Translations under genes and position numbers: made by a program
Notes under the pieces: model-generated
Seen by the model: the letters and a program-made list of their open reading frames with translations, nothing else
What the model was told of the DNA's origin: nothing
The model's database searches: none
Shown: positions 29,565 to 36,591 of the stretch, one piece after another
Layout: every line of letters begins with the position of its first letter
Position numbering within the stretch: position 1 is the stretch's first letter
Assembly (NCBI GenBank): GCA_902791235.1
Contig: CADAUV010000006.1
Coordinates: forward strand, 1 to 41,832
DNA length: 41,832 bases
Direction of reading: 5' to 3'
Origin: Oscillospiraceae bacterium
GTDB taxonomy: Bacteria > Bacillota > Clostridia > Oscillospirales > Acutalibacteraceae

Positions 29565-29601
29565 ACAACTTTCCGAAAATAATAAAATATCATTTTTATT
29601 G

Positions 29602-29630
29602 TTTACAAAGCTATAAAATTATTGTAGAAT
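29602..29630 (+). promoter_or_regulatory. Sigma-A promoter of the PRPP synthetase gene
   Basis: TTTACA (29602-29607), a 17-bp spacer and TAGAAT (29625-29630), 31 nt before the ATG at 29662, which has an AGGAG site. No purine riboswitch or PurR-like element is evident in the 97-nt gap. Confidence 0.6.
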
Positions 29631-29661
29631 ATGCGTGAAAAAATGAGAGGAGCTTTTTTCT

Positions 29662-30846
29662 ATGGCAAGATTAACAGCAGAAAACATAAGCAACATCCCT
29701 TACGGACCGCTCGGCATCATCGGAATGCCCGGATGCGAGGAGCTTACGGATAAGATTGATTCCTATCTTGTAAGATGGAGAAAGGACCAGGCGCAGGACC
29801 ACAAGGACACGCTTGCCTTTTTCGGTTACGAGAGGGACAGCTACAAGATTAATGTTTCAGTACCGCGCTTTGGCAGCGGCGAGTCAAAGGGAGTTATTCA
29901 GCAATCTGTAAGAGGATACGACATATATATTATATGTGATGTGTTCAATTATAGCTGCACTTACAAGATGTACGGTATGGAAGTACCCAAGTCCCCTGAC
30001 GACCATTTTGCTGATTTAAAGAGAATTATCTCTGCTCTTGAATCAAAGCCGAAAAGGATTTCCGTTATTATGCCTATGCTTTATGAAGGCAGACAGCATA
30101 AGAGAAGTTCAAGAGAATCCCTCGACTGTGCTATGGCATTACAGGAGCTTGTTAATTTAGGCGTTGAAAACATCATAACTTTTGACGCTCACGACAAGAG
30201 GGTACAGAACGCTATACCTGACAAATCCTTTGAGAATGTAATGCCTACATATCAGATGATTAAAGCTCTTATTAATACAGTTGACGACCTTATTGTTGAC
30301 AAGGACCATCTTATGACCATCTCCCCTGACGAGGGCGCGATGTTCAGAAACATATATTTCGCTTCACAGCTCGGAATTAACCTTGGAATGTTCTACAAGC
30401 AGAGGGATTATACAAGAGTTGTAAACGGAAGAAACCCGATTATCGAGCATCAGTATCTCGGCGAATCGGTACAGGGCAAGGATATTATAATTGTTGACGA
30501 TATGATTTCCTCAGGTGAGTCAATGCTTGAGGTTGCAAGCAAGCTCAAGAGCCTTGGTTGCGGCAGAATTTTCGTTTGCACAACCTTCGGTCTTTTCTGC
30601 AACGGACTTGATGTATTTGACAAGGCTTATGAAAACGGCGTATTCGACAGAGTATTTACCACAAACGGTGTTTACCAGTCGCCTGAGCTTTTAAACCGCG
30701 AATGGTATGTAAATGTTGACCTCTCAAAATACACTGCATATTTCATTGATACTCTCAATCACGATATGTCCGTATCTTCACTGCTCGACTCATCTGAAAG
30801 AATAGAGTCTCTTCTCATTAAAGAAGGTCTTAAGGAGGCTGAATAA
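29662..30846 (+). CDS. prs: Ribose-phosphate pyrophosphokinase, long clostridial form
   Basis: PRPP synthetase transfers pyrophosphate from ATP to ribose 5-phosphate, feeding purine, pyrimidine, His, Trp and NAD synthesis. The C-terminal half has the type I phosphoribosyl loop DIIIVDDMISSGESM (canonical Prs has VDDMIDTAGT). FDAHDKRVQ corresponds to the canonical DLHAxQIQ, and MLYEGRQHKRSSRE matches the ATP-binding region. At 394 residues it is about 80 longer than canonical Prs (about 315), with an N-terminal extension and inserts. This variant is common in Clostridia. I assign Prs activity from the motifs, but a related diphosphotransferase role is possible. It precedes the next gene by 1 nt. 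Confidence 0.85.
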   Translation: MARLTAENISNIPYGPLGIIGMPGCEELTDKIDSYLVRWRKDQAQDHKDTLAFFGYERDSYKINVSVPRFGSGESKGVIQQSVRGYDIYIICDVFNYSCTYKMYGMEVPKSPDDHFADLKRIISALESKPKRISVIMPMLYEGRQHKRSSRESLDCAMALQELVNLGVENIITFDAHDKRVQNAIPDKSFENVMPTYQMIKALINTVDDLIVDKDHLMTISPDEGAMFRNIYFASQLGINLGMFYKQRDYTRVVNGRNPIIEHQYLGESVQGKDIIIVDDMISSGESMLEVASKLKSLGCGRIFVCTTFGLFCNGLDVFDKAYENGVFDRVFTTNGVYQSPELLNREWYVNVDLSKYTAYFIDTLNHDMSVSSLLDSSERIESLLIKEGLKEAE

Positions 30847-30847
30847 A

Positions 30848-31435
30848 TTGTCAGAAGATTTACAGAAAGATGAATTTCTTAACAAAGCAAACGACGATTT
30901 AAACGAAGAAAAAACACAGACAAAGGCTGCTAAAGCTAAGCCAGACGGTAAAAAGATTGGCAGACTTGCAGGCATAATTTGCGGTGCGGTTGTCTTTATT
31001 CTGATTATTGCATTTGCGATTTACTGCGGCGTAACCCACCAGTCGCCCGTCAGCGCTTTTAACAGTGCAACAGGTAAGAACGACAATAAGATTGTCGGCA
31101 TTTGGGAAAGCGACGCTAATCCCGGAATTTCAGCATATCAGTTTAACAGCGACGGTACCTGCGACCAGTATGTTCTCACTGCGGTATTTCACTGGGATTA
31201 CACAGTTAAGGGCAATAAGCTCACAATGACAAATGATTCAACAAGCAAATCAAATGTTTATCAGATTACCGTTAACGACAAGGAGCTTACAATGAAGCTT
31301 ATTGTTCAGGACGATAAAAAGGTAGAGAGCGACGAAGCGCTGCTTTATAACAGCGTAGAGGAGCTTAATCAGTCAACACTCGTTGACGCGATACAAAACC
31401 TTAAGGGCGACAGCGAGGAAACAACTACCGAATAA
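30848..31435 (+). CDS. Membrane-anchored protein with a lipocalin-like (DUF5640-type) domain
   Basis: A 195-residue protein translated from TTG at 30848, 8 nt after AAGGAGG in the end of prs. The first 36 residues are charged and Lys/Glu/Asp-rich. One TM helix follows (about 38-58, RLAGIICGAVVFILIIAFAIY), then an extracytoplasmic beta-rich domain from about 75 (GIWESDANPGISAYQFNSDG, YTVKGNKLTM). That pattern (GxW, F-x-x-D-G-T) resembles the DUF5640/lipocalin-like proteins of Clostridia. The C-terminus is acidic. The role is unknown. Although it is co-transcribed with prs, nothing suggests a nucleotide function. Confidence 0.75.
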   Translation: MSEDLQKDEFLNKANDDLNEEKTQTKAAKAKPDGKKIGRLAGIICGAVVFILIIAFAIYCGVTHQSPVSAFNSATGKNDNKIVGIWESDANPGISAYQFNSDGTCDQYVLTAVFHWDYTVKGNKLTMTNDSTSKSNVYQITVNDKELTMKLIVQDDKKVESDEALLYNSVEELNQSTLVDAIQNLKGDSEETTTE

Positions 31436-31445
31436 ATGAAAACTT

Positions 31446-31473
31446 AAGCGTCTGCATATGCAGGCGCTTTGTT
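31446..31473 (+). terminator. Intrinsic terminator after the prs operon
   Basis: AAGCGTCTGCA / TGCAGGCGCTT forms an 11-bp stem with a tiny loop and one G-T pair. It is followed by the modest T-rich tail TGTTATATTT. It lies 11 nt after the stop of the lipocalin-like gene and separates it from spoIIID. Confidence 0.75.
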
Positions 31474-31521
31474 ATATTTACATATCTTTTTTCATATACA
31501 TTACAAAGGCAGGTGAAAAGC

Positions 31522-31785
31522 TTGATAGGTAATGTTGAAAAAAGATGTATACAGCTCGGGCATTATATTGTTGAAACCGGAGCAACCGTAAGACAGACTG
31601 CCTCAGTTTTCGGAATAAGCAAATCCACTGTACATAACGATGTTACAAAAAGACTCAGCATTATTAATCCCCTGCTGTGCAGTGAGGTTAAAGAAGTACT
31701 TGACATAAACAAGGCTCAGCGTCATATAAGAGGCGGACTTGCTACAAAAGAAAAATACGCAAGAAAAAACAATTCAATGAAATAA
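31522..31785 (+). CDS. spoIIID: Sporulation transcriptional regulator SpoIIID
   Basis: SpoIIID is a mother-cell DNA-binding protein that switches genes between the sigma-E and sigma-K phases. The product has the family core HYIVETGATVRQTASVFGIS, the helix-turn-helix KSTVHNDVTKRL, and EVKEVLDINKAQRHIRGG near the C-terminus. I favour TTG at 31522 (87 residues): AGGTGA at 31511-31516 is 5 nt upstream, and the distance to HYIVE equals that in B. subtilis SpoIIID as I recall it. An in-frame GTG at 31513 is possible but overlaps the ribosome site. Monocistronic. Confidence 0.93.
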   Translation: MIGNVEKRCIQLGHYIVETGATVRQTASVFGISKSTVHNDVTKRLSIINPLLCSEVKEVLDINKAQRHIRGGLATKEKYARKNNSMK

Positions 31786-31789
31786 CATA

Positions 31790-31829
31790 GGCGCGATAAC
31801 GATGGATGAATATACCGAGTTATCGCGTC
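31790..31829 (+). terminator. Hairpin after spoIIID, possible terminator
   Basis: GGCGCGATAAC and GTTATCGCGTC form an 11-bp stem with one G-T pair around an 18-nt loop, beginning 4 nt past the spoIIID stop. The following tail (TTAGCTTTAATATC) is only moderately T-rich, so this may be a weak terminator or an mRNA 3' stabiliser. The loop is unusually large. Confidence 0.5.
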
Positions 31830-31843
31830 TTAGCTTTAATATC

Positions 31844-31872
31844 TTGATTTTTAAAAGCACTTGTGATAGTAT
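31844..31872 (+). promoter_or_regulatory. Sigma-A promoter of proC
   Basis: TTGATT (31844-31849), a 17-bp spacer and TAGTAT (31867-31872), 28 nt before the proC ATG, which has a GGGGTGAG ribosome site. Confidence 0.55.
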
Positions 31873-31900
31873 GAAATAAATAATATTACGGGGTGAGAGT

Positions 31901-32689
31901 ATGAACATCGGATTTATCGGATGCGGTAATATGGCAAGTGCAATTATTAACGGCATTGTCAATAACGAAAACGAAATATTTGAGATTAACGGATACGATT
32001 GCTATGCTCCTGCACTGAATAAGGTTGCAGAGCTTTATGATGTTATTGAGAGAAACAGCGAGGCTGAGGTTGTATCCTACAGCGATATAGTTTTTCTTGC
32101 AGTTAAGCCAAATGTGCTTGAGGATGTACTGAAAAAGATTGATTCAAGCCTTGATGACAACACGGTGCTTGTATCAATCTGCGCAGGAAAGAGCATTGAC
32201 TTTATTCAGAGCAAGCTTAAGAACACTGCGAAAATTGTCAGAGTTATGCCAAACATAAACGCTAAGGTATGCGAAGCTATATCTGCCTACTGCTCAAGCG
32301 GAGTCAGCGAAAGTGAGCTAGATGAGGTTGTGAAGCTTCTTGAATGTACAGGCAAGGTCATTTCGCTTCCCGAAACTTCATTTGCTCTTTTCGGCGTTCT
32401 TGGCGGCTGTTCCCCTGCTTTTTACTATATGTTCATTGATGAGCTTGCAAGAGCCGGTGTAAAGTACGGTATGAAAAAAGACGACGCACTGATGATTGCA
32501 GCGCAGGTTGCATACGGAAGCGCCAAGATGATTTTGGAGTCTGAGGAGCATCCGTACAAGCTTATCGACAATGTATGCTCACCCGGAGGTACAACAATCG
32601 AAGGTGTCCTCTCGCTTCAGCAGGACGGCTTTGATAAGGCAATCCACAACGCAGTAAAAGCTGCTTATGAAAAAGATTCTAAATTATAA
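31901..32689 (+). CDS. proC: Pyrroline-5-carboxylate reductase
   Basis: Catalyses the last step of proline synthesis, reducing pyrroline-5-carboxylate with NAD(P)H. The 262-residue protein has the Rossmann motif GFIGCGNMA (3-11), VFLAVKPNVLEDVL in the nucleotide domain, VRVMPNINAKV, and the C-terminal helical dimer domain with VCSPGGTTIEGVL, the ProC signature. Length is normal. It stands alone between spoIIID and the bidirectional terminator shared with metK. Confidence 0.95.
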   Translation: MNIGFIGCGNMASAIINGIVNNENEIFEINGYDCYAPALNKVAELYDVIERNSEAEVVSYSDIVFLAVKPNVLEDVLKKIDSSLDDNTVLVSICAGKSIDFIQSKLKNTAKIVRVMPNINAKVCEAISAYCSSGVSESELDEVVKLLECTGKVISLPETSFALFGVLGGCSPAFYYMFIDELARAGVKYGMKKDDALMIAAQVAYGSAKMILESEEHPYKLIDNVCSPGGTTIEGVLSLQQDGFDKAIHNAVKAAYEKDSKL

Positions 32690-32702
32690 TATGACATAGA
32701 AT

Positions 32703-32728
32703 AAGGGCACCCAAAACAGGGTGCCCTT
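32703..32728. terminator. Bidirectional terminator between proC and metK
   Basis: A perfect 10-bp stem (AAGGGCACCC / GGGTGCCCTT) with a 6-nt loop sits between convergent proC and metK. It is followed by TATTTTA on the plus strand and TATTCTATG on the minus strand, so it serves proC best and can also end metK, whose stop is 4 nt away. Confidence 0.85.
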
Positions 32729-32732
32729 TATT

Positions 32733-33911
32733 TTACATATACTTTTTAATCTCGTCAACCATATCGGTCTTTTCCCAGCTAACGCCGAGGTCTTCCCTGC
32801 CCATATGTCCGTATGCAGCTACCTGCTGATAAATAGGCTTTCTTAAATCAAGCTTATCAATAATTGCGGAAGGTCTGAGGTCAAATACCTTATTGACAAT
32901 CTCGCTGATTTCATCATCCGATTTTACTCCTGTTGAGAATGTGTCAACCATAACAGATACGGGCTTGGCAACGCCTATTGCATAAGCAAGCTCAACCTCG
33001 CACTTGGTAGCAAGACCTGCAGCAACGATATTCTTTGCAACCCAGCGCGCAGCATAAGCTGCACTTCTGTCAACCTTAGTCGGGTCCTTACCGCTGAAAG
33101 CACCGCCGCCGTGGCGTGAATATCCGCCGTATGTATCAACAATAATCTTTCTTCCCGTAAGACCTGAATCACCGTTAGGACCGCCGATTACAAATCTGCC
33201 TGTCGGGTTAACATAAAACTTTGTTTCCTCATCCATAAGGTTTGCAGGAACAGTTGTTTTAATAACCTTCTCGATAATATCCTCACGAAGCTGTGAAAGC
33301 TCTACATCAGCGCTGTGCTGACTTGAAACAACAACAGTAGTAACTCTGTTCGGCTTACCGTCAACATATTCAACTGTAACCTGAGTTTTACCGTCTGCGT
33401 AAAGGTAAGGGAGAGTTCCGTTTTCCCTGACCTCGGTAAGCTTAAGCGAGAGCTTGTGCGCAAGGCTTATCGGCAAGGGCATAAGCTCCTTCGTTTCGTC
33501 GCACGCAAAGCCGAACATCATACCCTGGTCGCCTGCGCCGTTAAGGTTATATTCATCTTCCTCGTCGTTCTTTAACTCATATGACTTATCAACGCCCATT
33601 GCAATATCGGGAGATTGCTTATCAAGCGCAACAAGAACGGTACAGGTGTTACCGTTAAATCCCTTCTTATCACTGTCATAACCAATATCGCATACAGTCT
33701 TTCTTACAATTGCAGGTATATCAACATTTGCCTTAGTGGTAATCTCGCCCATAACAAGAACCTGACCTGTGGTACAGGTGGTTTCGCAGGCAACACGGCT
33801 CTGTGGGTCCTGAGCAAGCATCGCATCAAGAATTGCATCGGATATCTGGTCGCAAATCTTATCGGGATGACCCTTTGTTACAGATTCGCTTGTAAATAAA
33901 AACTTAGACAT
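32733..33911 (-). CDS. metK: S-adenosylmethionine synthetase
   Basis: Makes SAM from methionine and ATP. The 392-residue protein starts at the ATG at 33911 (MSKFLF), behind GGAGGAGAT. An in-frame extension to 33959 would run through the riboswitch terminator and is rejected. Motifs are [20 protein letters not shown] at the N-terminus, [10 protein letters not shown] for the methionine and ATP site, and [16 protein letters not shown] near the middle. Length is normal. Expression is controlled by the SAM-I riboswitch and terminator directly upstream, so high SAM should stop transcription before the gene. Confidence 0.97.
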   Translation of the reverse strand: MSKFLFTSESVTKGHPDKICDQISDAILDAMLAQDPQSRVACETTCTTGQVLVMGEITTKANVDIPAIVRKTVCDIGYDSDKKGFNGNTCTVLVALDKQSPDIAMGVDKSYELKNDEEDEYNLNGAGDQGMMFGFACDETKELMPLPISLAHKLSLKLTEVRENGTLPYLYADGKTQVTVEYVDGKPNRVTTVVVSSQHSADVELSQLREDIIEKVIKTTVPANLMDEETKFYVNPTGRFVIGGPNGDSGLTGRKIIVDTYGGYSRHGGGAFSGKDPTKVDRSAAYAARWVAKNIVAAGLATKCEVELAYAIGVAKPVSVMVDTFSTGVKSDDEISEIVNKVFDLRPSAIIDKLDLRKPIYQQVAAYGHMGREDLGVSWEKTDMVDEIKKYM

Positions 33912-33931
33912 TTTATCTCCTCCTATATAAC

Positions 33932-33956
33932 AAAAAAACACGCCGACCGAGCGTGT
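33932..33956 (-). terminator. Riboswitch-controlled terminator of metK
   Basis: On the minus strand, ACACGC and GCGTGT pair around TCGGTCG and are followed by at least six T (33938-33932). This is the expression platform of the SAM-I riboswitch, 21 nt before the metK start. Confidence 0.88.
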
Positions 33957-33965
33957 CAAAATAAT

Positions 33966-34056
33966 TTATCACTCGGATTACCGCAGGTATTAGCACCTTG
34001 CAATATGCAGGTTGCTGTGAAGTCAAAGGGCCTGTCCCTCATTCACTCTTGATAAG
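33966..34056 (-). promoter_or_regulatory. SAM-I (S-box) riboswitch aptamer upstream of metK
   Basis: The minus-strand leader has S-box consensus features in order. A P1 arm CTTATCA is followed by AAGAGTGAATGAGGGAC, then AGGCCCTTTGACTTC, CAGCAACC, a P3 hairpin (CTGCATATTGCAAGG), GGTGCTAATACC, and GAGTGATAA closing P1. In this class, SAM binding stabilises P1 and allows the downstream terminator to form, so metK is repressed when SAM is plentiful. The aptamer-terminator spacing fits this OFF-switch logic. Confidence 0.96.
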
Positions 34057-34075
34057 CTATAGATTTGTCAGTCAT

Positions 34076-34104
34076 ATAATACTATAAATACCTTAATAAG
34101 TCAA
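34076..34104 (-). promoter_or_regulatory. Sigma-A promoter of metK
   Basis: On the minus strand, TTGACT (34104-34099) and TATTAT (34081-34076) are separated by 17 bp. Transcription would begin about 12 nt before the P1 stem of the SAM-I aptamer. Confidence 0.75.
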
Positions 34105-34138
34105 CAGATTTTTTATTTGTTAGATTTGCACAACAAAA

Positions 34139-34156
34139 CATACAATATTTCGTATG
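34139..34156. repeat. Short inverted repeat in the metK-epimerase divergent region
   Basis: CATAC-N8-GTATG, upstream of both promoters in an AT-rich 347-nt spacer. Symmetry of this size could be an operator for the strongly promoted epimerase gene. Five-base arms can arise by chance, and no regulator is known. Confidence 0.2.
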
Positions 34157-34184
34157 AATTACTTATAATTTTTTGGTTATTTGG

Positions 34185-34213
34185 TTGCATTTTGTTTATA
34201 ATTAGTTTATAAT
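34185..34213 (+). promoter_or_regulatory. Sigma-A promoter of the zinc-ribbon epimerase gene
   Basis: TTGCAT (34185-34190), 17 bp, TATAAT (34208-34213). The ATG at 34259 has a strong AAGGAGG site 9 nt upstream. The promoter and ribosome site both suggest high expression. Confidence 0.7.
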
Positions 34214-34258
34214 TTATATGAATAAATTTGTATATTGCACATTTAAGGAGGAATATAA

Positions 34259-35821
34259 ATGGCAAAGAAAACCGTATTTCTTACCGGCGGTACCGGTAAT
34301 ATGGGATGGGCTGCAGTTCAGGAAATGATTAAGCATCCTAATGAGATTAATCTTAAAATCCTTGCTCGCAGAAGCCAGAAAAACGAAGAGCTTTTAAAGC
34401 CCTTAATGGCAAAGCCCAATGTTAAGATTGTCTGGGGTGATCTTACTGATTACGACTCACTCCTCGAAGGTATCACCGGAGCGGACTATGTTCTTCATGT
34501 AGGCGGTATGGTATCCCCTGCTGCTGACTGGAAGCCGTACAGAACACAGAAGACAAATATCGGCGCTGCTGAAAATATCTGTAAAGCAGTTCTTGCACAG
34601 CCGGACCCCGACGCAGTAAAGGTTTGCTATATCGGTACTGTTGCTGAAACAGGCGGTAGAAACTATCCTATCCACTGGGGCCGTTGCGGCGATCCTATAA
34701 AGGTTTCAATCTACGACCACTACGCTGTATCAAAGGTTGTTGCTGAGAGAACTTTTGTTGAAAGCGGCATTAAGAACTGGGTAGTAATGCGTCAGTCAGG
34801 TATCCTCTATCCGAATATTCTTAAAAATATGGACCCGATTATGTTCCATGTACCAATCAACGGAGTGCTCGAATGGTGTACTGTTGAGGATTCAGGCAGA
34901 CTTATGTGCAACCTTGTACTTGAAGATTCAAAGGGCAACCTCGGTTCTGATTTCTGGAATCATTACTATAACATCGGTTCAGGTAAGGAATACAGACTTT
35001 CAAATTACGAATTCGAGCAGCTCCTTCTTGGCACACTCGGTCTCGCAGGTCCTGAAAAGCTCTTTGACGCTAACTGGTTTATCCTTAAAAACTTCCACGG
35101 TCAGTTCTATGCTGACGGCGATAAGCTCGAGGAATATCTCCACTTCCGTGAGAATCTTCCCGTTCAGGAGTATTTCAACCGTCTTGCTGACCAGGTTGAA
35201 TTCTACTTTAAGATTCCTCGCTATCTTCCTAAATCGGCAGTTGCCGCTGCTGCAAAGCCGTTTATGAAGAAGCTTGCCGAAACAAAGGACTTTGGTACTC
35301 TTGACTGGGTTAAGACGAAGAATCCCGAAAGGCTTTCTGCTTATTACGGCTCATATGAGGACTGGGAAGCTATTCCGAAGAAATGGGAAGACTTTGAAAT
35401 CCGCAAGTTCAATAAGGATTCTGCAGACGCTGAAAACTACAAACTTGACCACGGTTATGACGAGTCAAAGCCTGAAAGCGAGCTTGATATCAACGATATG
35501 AAGCAGGCGGCTAAATTCCGCGGCGGCGAGTGCCTCAGCACTAAGATGAAGAAGGGCGACCTCGCTACAAAGCTCAAGTGGAAATGCGGTTACTGCGGTG
35601 CTGAATTTGAAGCATCACCTAACCTTATTCTTCTCGGCGGTCATTGGTGTCCTGAATGTTATGTTCCTCAGAAGGCATGGGATTATGACAATATCGCAAG
35701 AACAAATCCGTTCTTCGCTCAGGTTTGGTATCCAAGCCACAGAAAGGACGAGAATAATGTTTATAAGTTCGACGACCTCTTCCAGGTTGACGGCGTAAAA
35801 TGGGACGACATTAAAAGATAA
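34259..35821 (+). CDS. Extended SDR NAD-dependent epimerase/dehydratase with a C-terminal zinc ribbon
   Basis: A 520-residue protein. Residues 1-320 are an extended short-chain dehydrogenase: TGGTGNMG dinucleotide loop (9-16), WGDLTD (59-64), Thr127 in YIGTVAE as likely catalytic Ser/Thr, and Tyr155/Lys159 in YAVSK. The C-terminus carries two CxxC pairs (Cys443/446 and Cys464/467), a rubredoxin-like zinc ribbon probably for structure or binding. The segment between (about 330-430) is charged and of unknown fold. The substrate may be a sugar nucleotide or free sugar; that is inference. It is a single gene with its own promoter and terminator, divergent from metK and convergent with araD. Confidence 0.85.
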   Translation: MAKKTVFLTGGTGNMGWAAVQEMIKHPNEINLKILARRSQKNEELLKPLMAKPNVKIVWGDLTDYDSLLEGITGADYVLHVGGMVSPAADWKPYRTQKTNIGAAENICKAVLAQPDPDAVKVCYIGTVAETGGRNYPIHWGRCGDPIKVSIYDHYAVSKVVAERTFVESGIKNWVVMRQSGILYPNILKNMDPIMFHVPINGVLEWCTVEDSGRLMCNLVLEDSKGNLGSDFWNHYYNIGSGKEYRLSNYEFEQLLLGTLGLAGPEKLFDANWFILKNFHGQFYADGDKLEEYLHFRENLPVQEYFNRLADQVEFYFKIPRYLPKSAVAAAAKPFMKKLAETKDFGTLDWVKTKNPERLSAYYGSYEDWEAIPKKWEDFEIRKFNKDSADAENYKLDHGYDESKPESELDINDMKQAAKFRGGECLSTKMKKGDLATKLKWKCGYCGAEFEASPNLILLGGHWCPECYVPQKAWDYDNIARTNPFFAQVWYPSHRKDENNVYKFDDLFQVDGVKWDDIKR

Positions 35822-35832
35822 ATAAAAGAGTT

Positions 35833-35860
35833 ACCCTCGGTAGCTTCGGCAGCCGAGGGT
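35833..35860. terminator. Terminator between the epimerase gene and araD
   Basis: ACCCTCGG / CCGAGGGT, 8 bp, with an inner GC-TTCG-GC hairpin, i.e. a stable UUCG-type tetraloop. The plus-strand tail is TTTCTTT, 11 nt after the epimerase stop. The minus-strand side (AACTCTTTTATTT) is also T-rich, so it may end araBAD as well. Confidence 0.85.
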
Positions 35861-35872
35861 TTCTTTATGTAA

Positions 35873-36583
35873 TTATTTACTTTGTCCGTAATAAGCATTC
35901 TTACCGTGCTTTCGCTGATAGTGCTTGTCAAGAAGATATTGCTCAATTCCTATATCCGAATTTTCACGCATAGAGGCAATTTGCTCCGTCCTTGTTGCCA
36001 TTTTTGCAACCTCTTCGAGAATGAGTGCATTCTCAACTGCCTTAAACTCATTCTTACCCCAGGTGAATGGCCCGTGCCTGTGAACAAGCACTGCAGGACA
36101 CTCGTCAGGAGAAATACCTCTTTTAGAGAACTCTTCAACTATTACCTTTCCGGTATTAAGCTCATAGTCGCCGTTAACTTCCGCTTCGGTAAGTCCTCTT
36201 GCACACGGCACACAGCCGTTTGCAAAATCAGCGTGCGTCGTGCCGTACGCAGGAATATCCCTTCCTGCCTGAGCCCACGAACAAGCCCAGGAGGAATGTG
36301 TATGAACAATGCCGCCGATATCCGAAAAATTCCTGTAAAGCTCAAGGTGCGTAGGAGTATCCGAGGAGGGATTAAGCTCACCCTCGACCTTGTTTCCGTC
36401 AAGGTCAAGAACAACCATATCCTCAGCCGTCATCCTGTCATACGGTACGCCTGACGGTTTAATAACAACAAGACCGCTCTCCCTGTCAATTGCGGAAACA
36501 TTTCCCCATGTAAGCACAACCAGATTGTATTCAACAAGCTGTAAATTAGCTTCAAATACACTTTGTTTTAATTCATCTAACAT
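35873..36583 (-). CDS. araD: L-ribulose-5-phosphate 4-epimerase
   Basis: Converts L-ribulose 5-phosphate to D-xylulose 5-phosphate, the last step of L-arabinose entry into the pentose phosphate pathway. The 236-residue class II aldolase-like protein shows the zinc ligands HTH (94-96) and His170 in [18 protein letters not shown] near the N-terminus, and KPSGVPYD. Length agrees with E. coli AraD (231). It is the last gene of the operon, 8 nt after araA. Confidence 0.95.
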   Translation of the reverse strand: MLDELKQSVFEANLQLVEYNLVVLTWGNVSAIDRESGLVVIKPSGVPYDRMTAEDMVVLDLDGNKVEGELNPSSDTPTHLELYRNFSDIGGIVHTHSSWACSWAQAGRDIPAYGTTHADFANGCVPCARGLTEAEVNGDYELNTGKVIVEEFSKRGISPDECPAVLVHRHGPFTWGKNEFKAVENALILEEVAKMATRTEQIASMRENSDIGIEQYLLDKHYQRKHGKNAYYGQSK

Positions 36584-36591
36584 AGCTTACC

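Noticed and set aside
31471..31512. Sigma-E promoter for spoIIID (TATACATT at 31495-31502)
   Set aside because: The -10-like match is good, but no -35 element sits at a 13-15 bp spacing and the start point would fall on the ribosome site.
33912..33959. N-terminal extension of metK (16 extra residues)
   Set aside because: The extension reads through the riboswitch terminator stem and U tract, while a strong GGAGGAGAT site precedes the ATG at 33911.
35882..36454. 190-codon plus-strand open frame opposite araD
   Set aside because: Fully antisense to a well-conserved AraD and after the epimerase terminator, with no ribosome site and an implausible composition.
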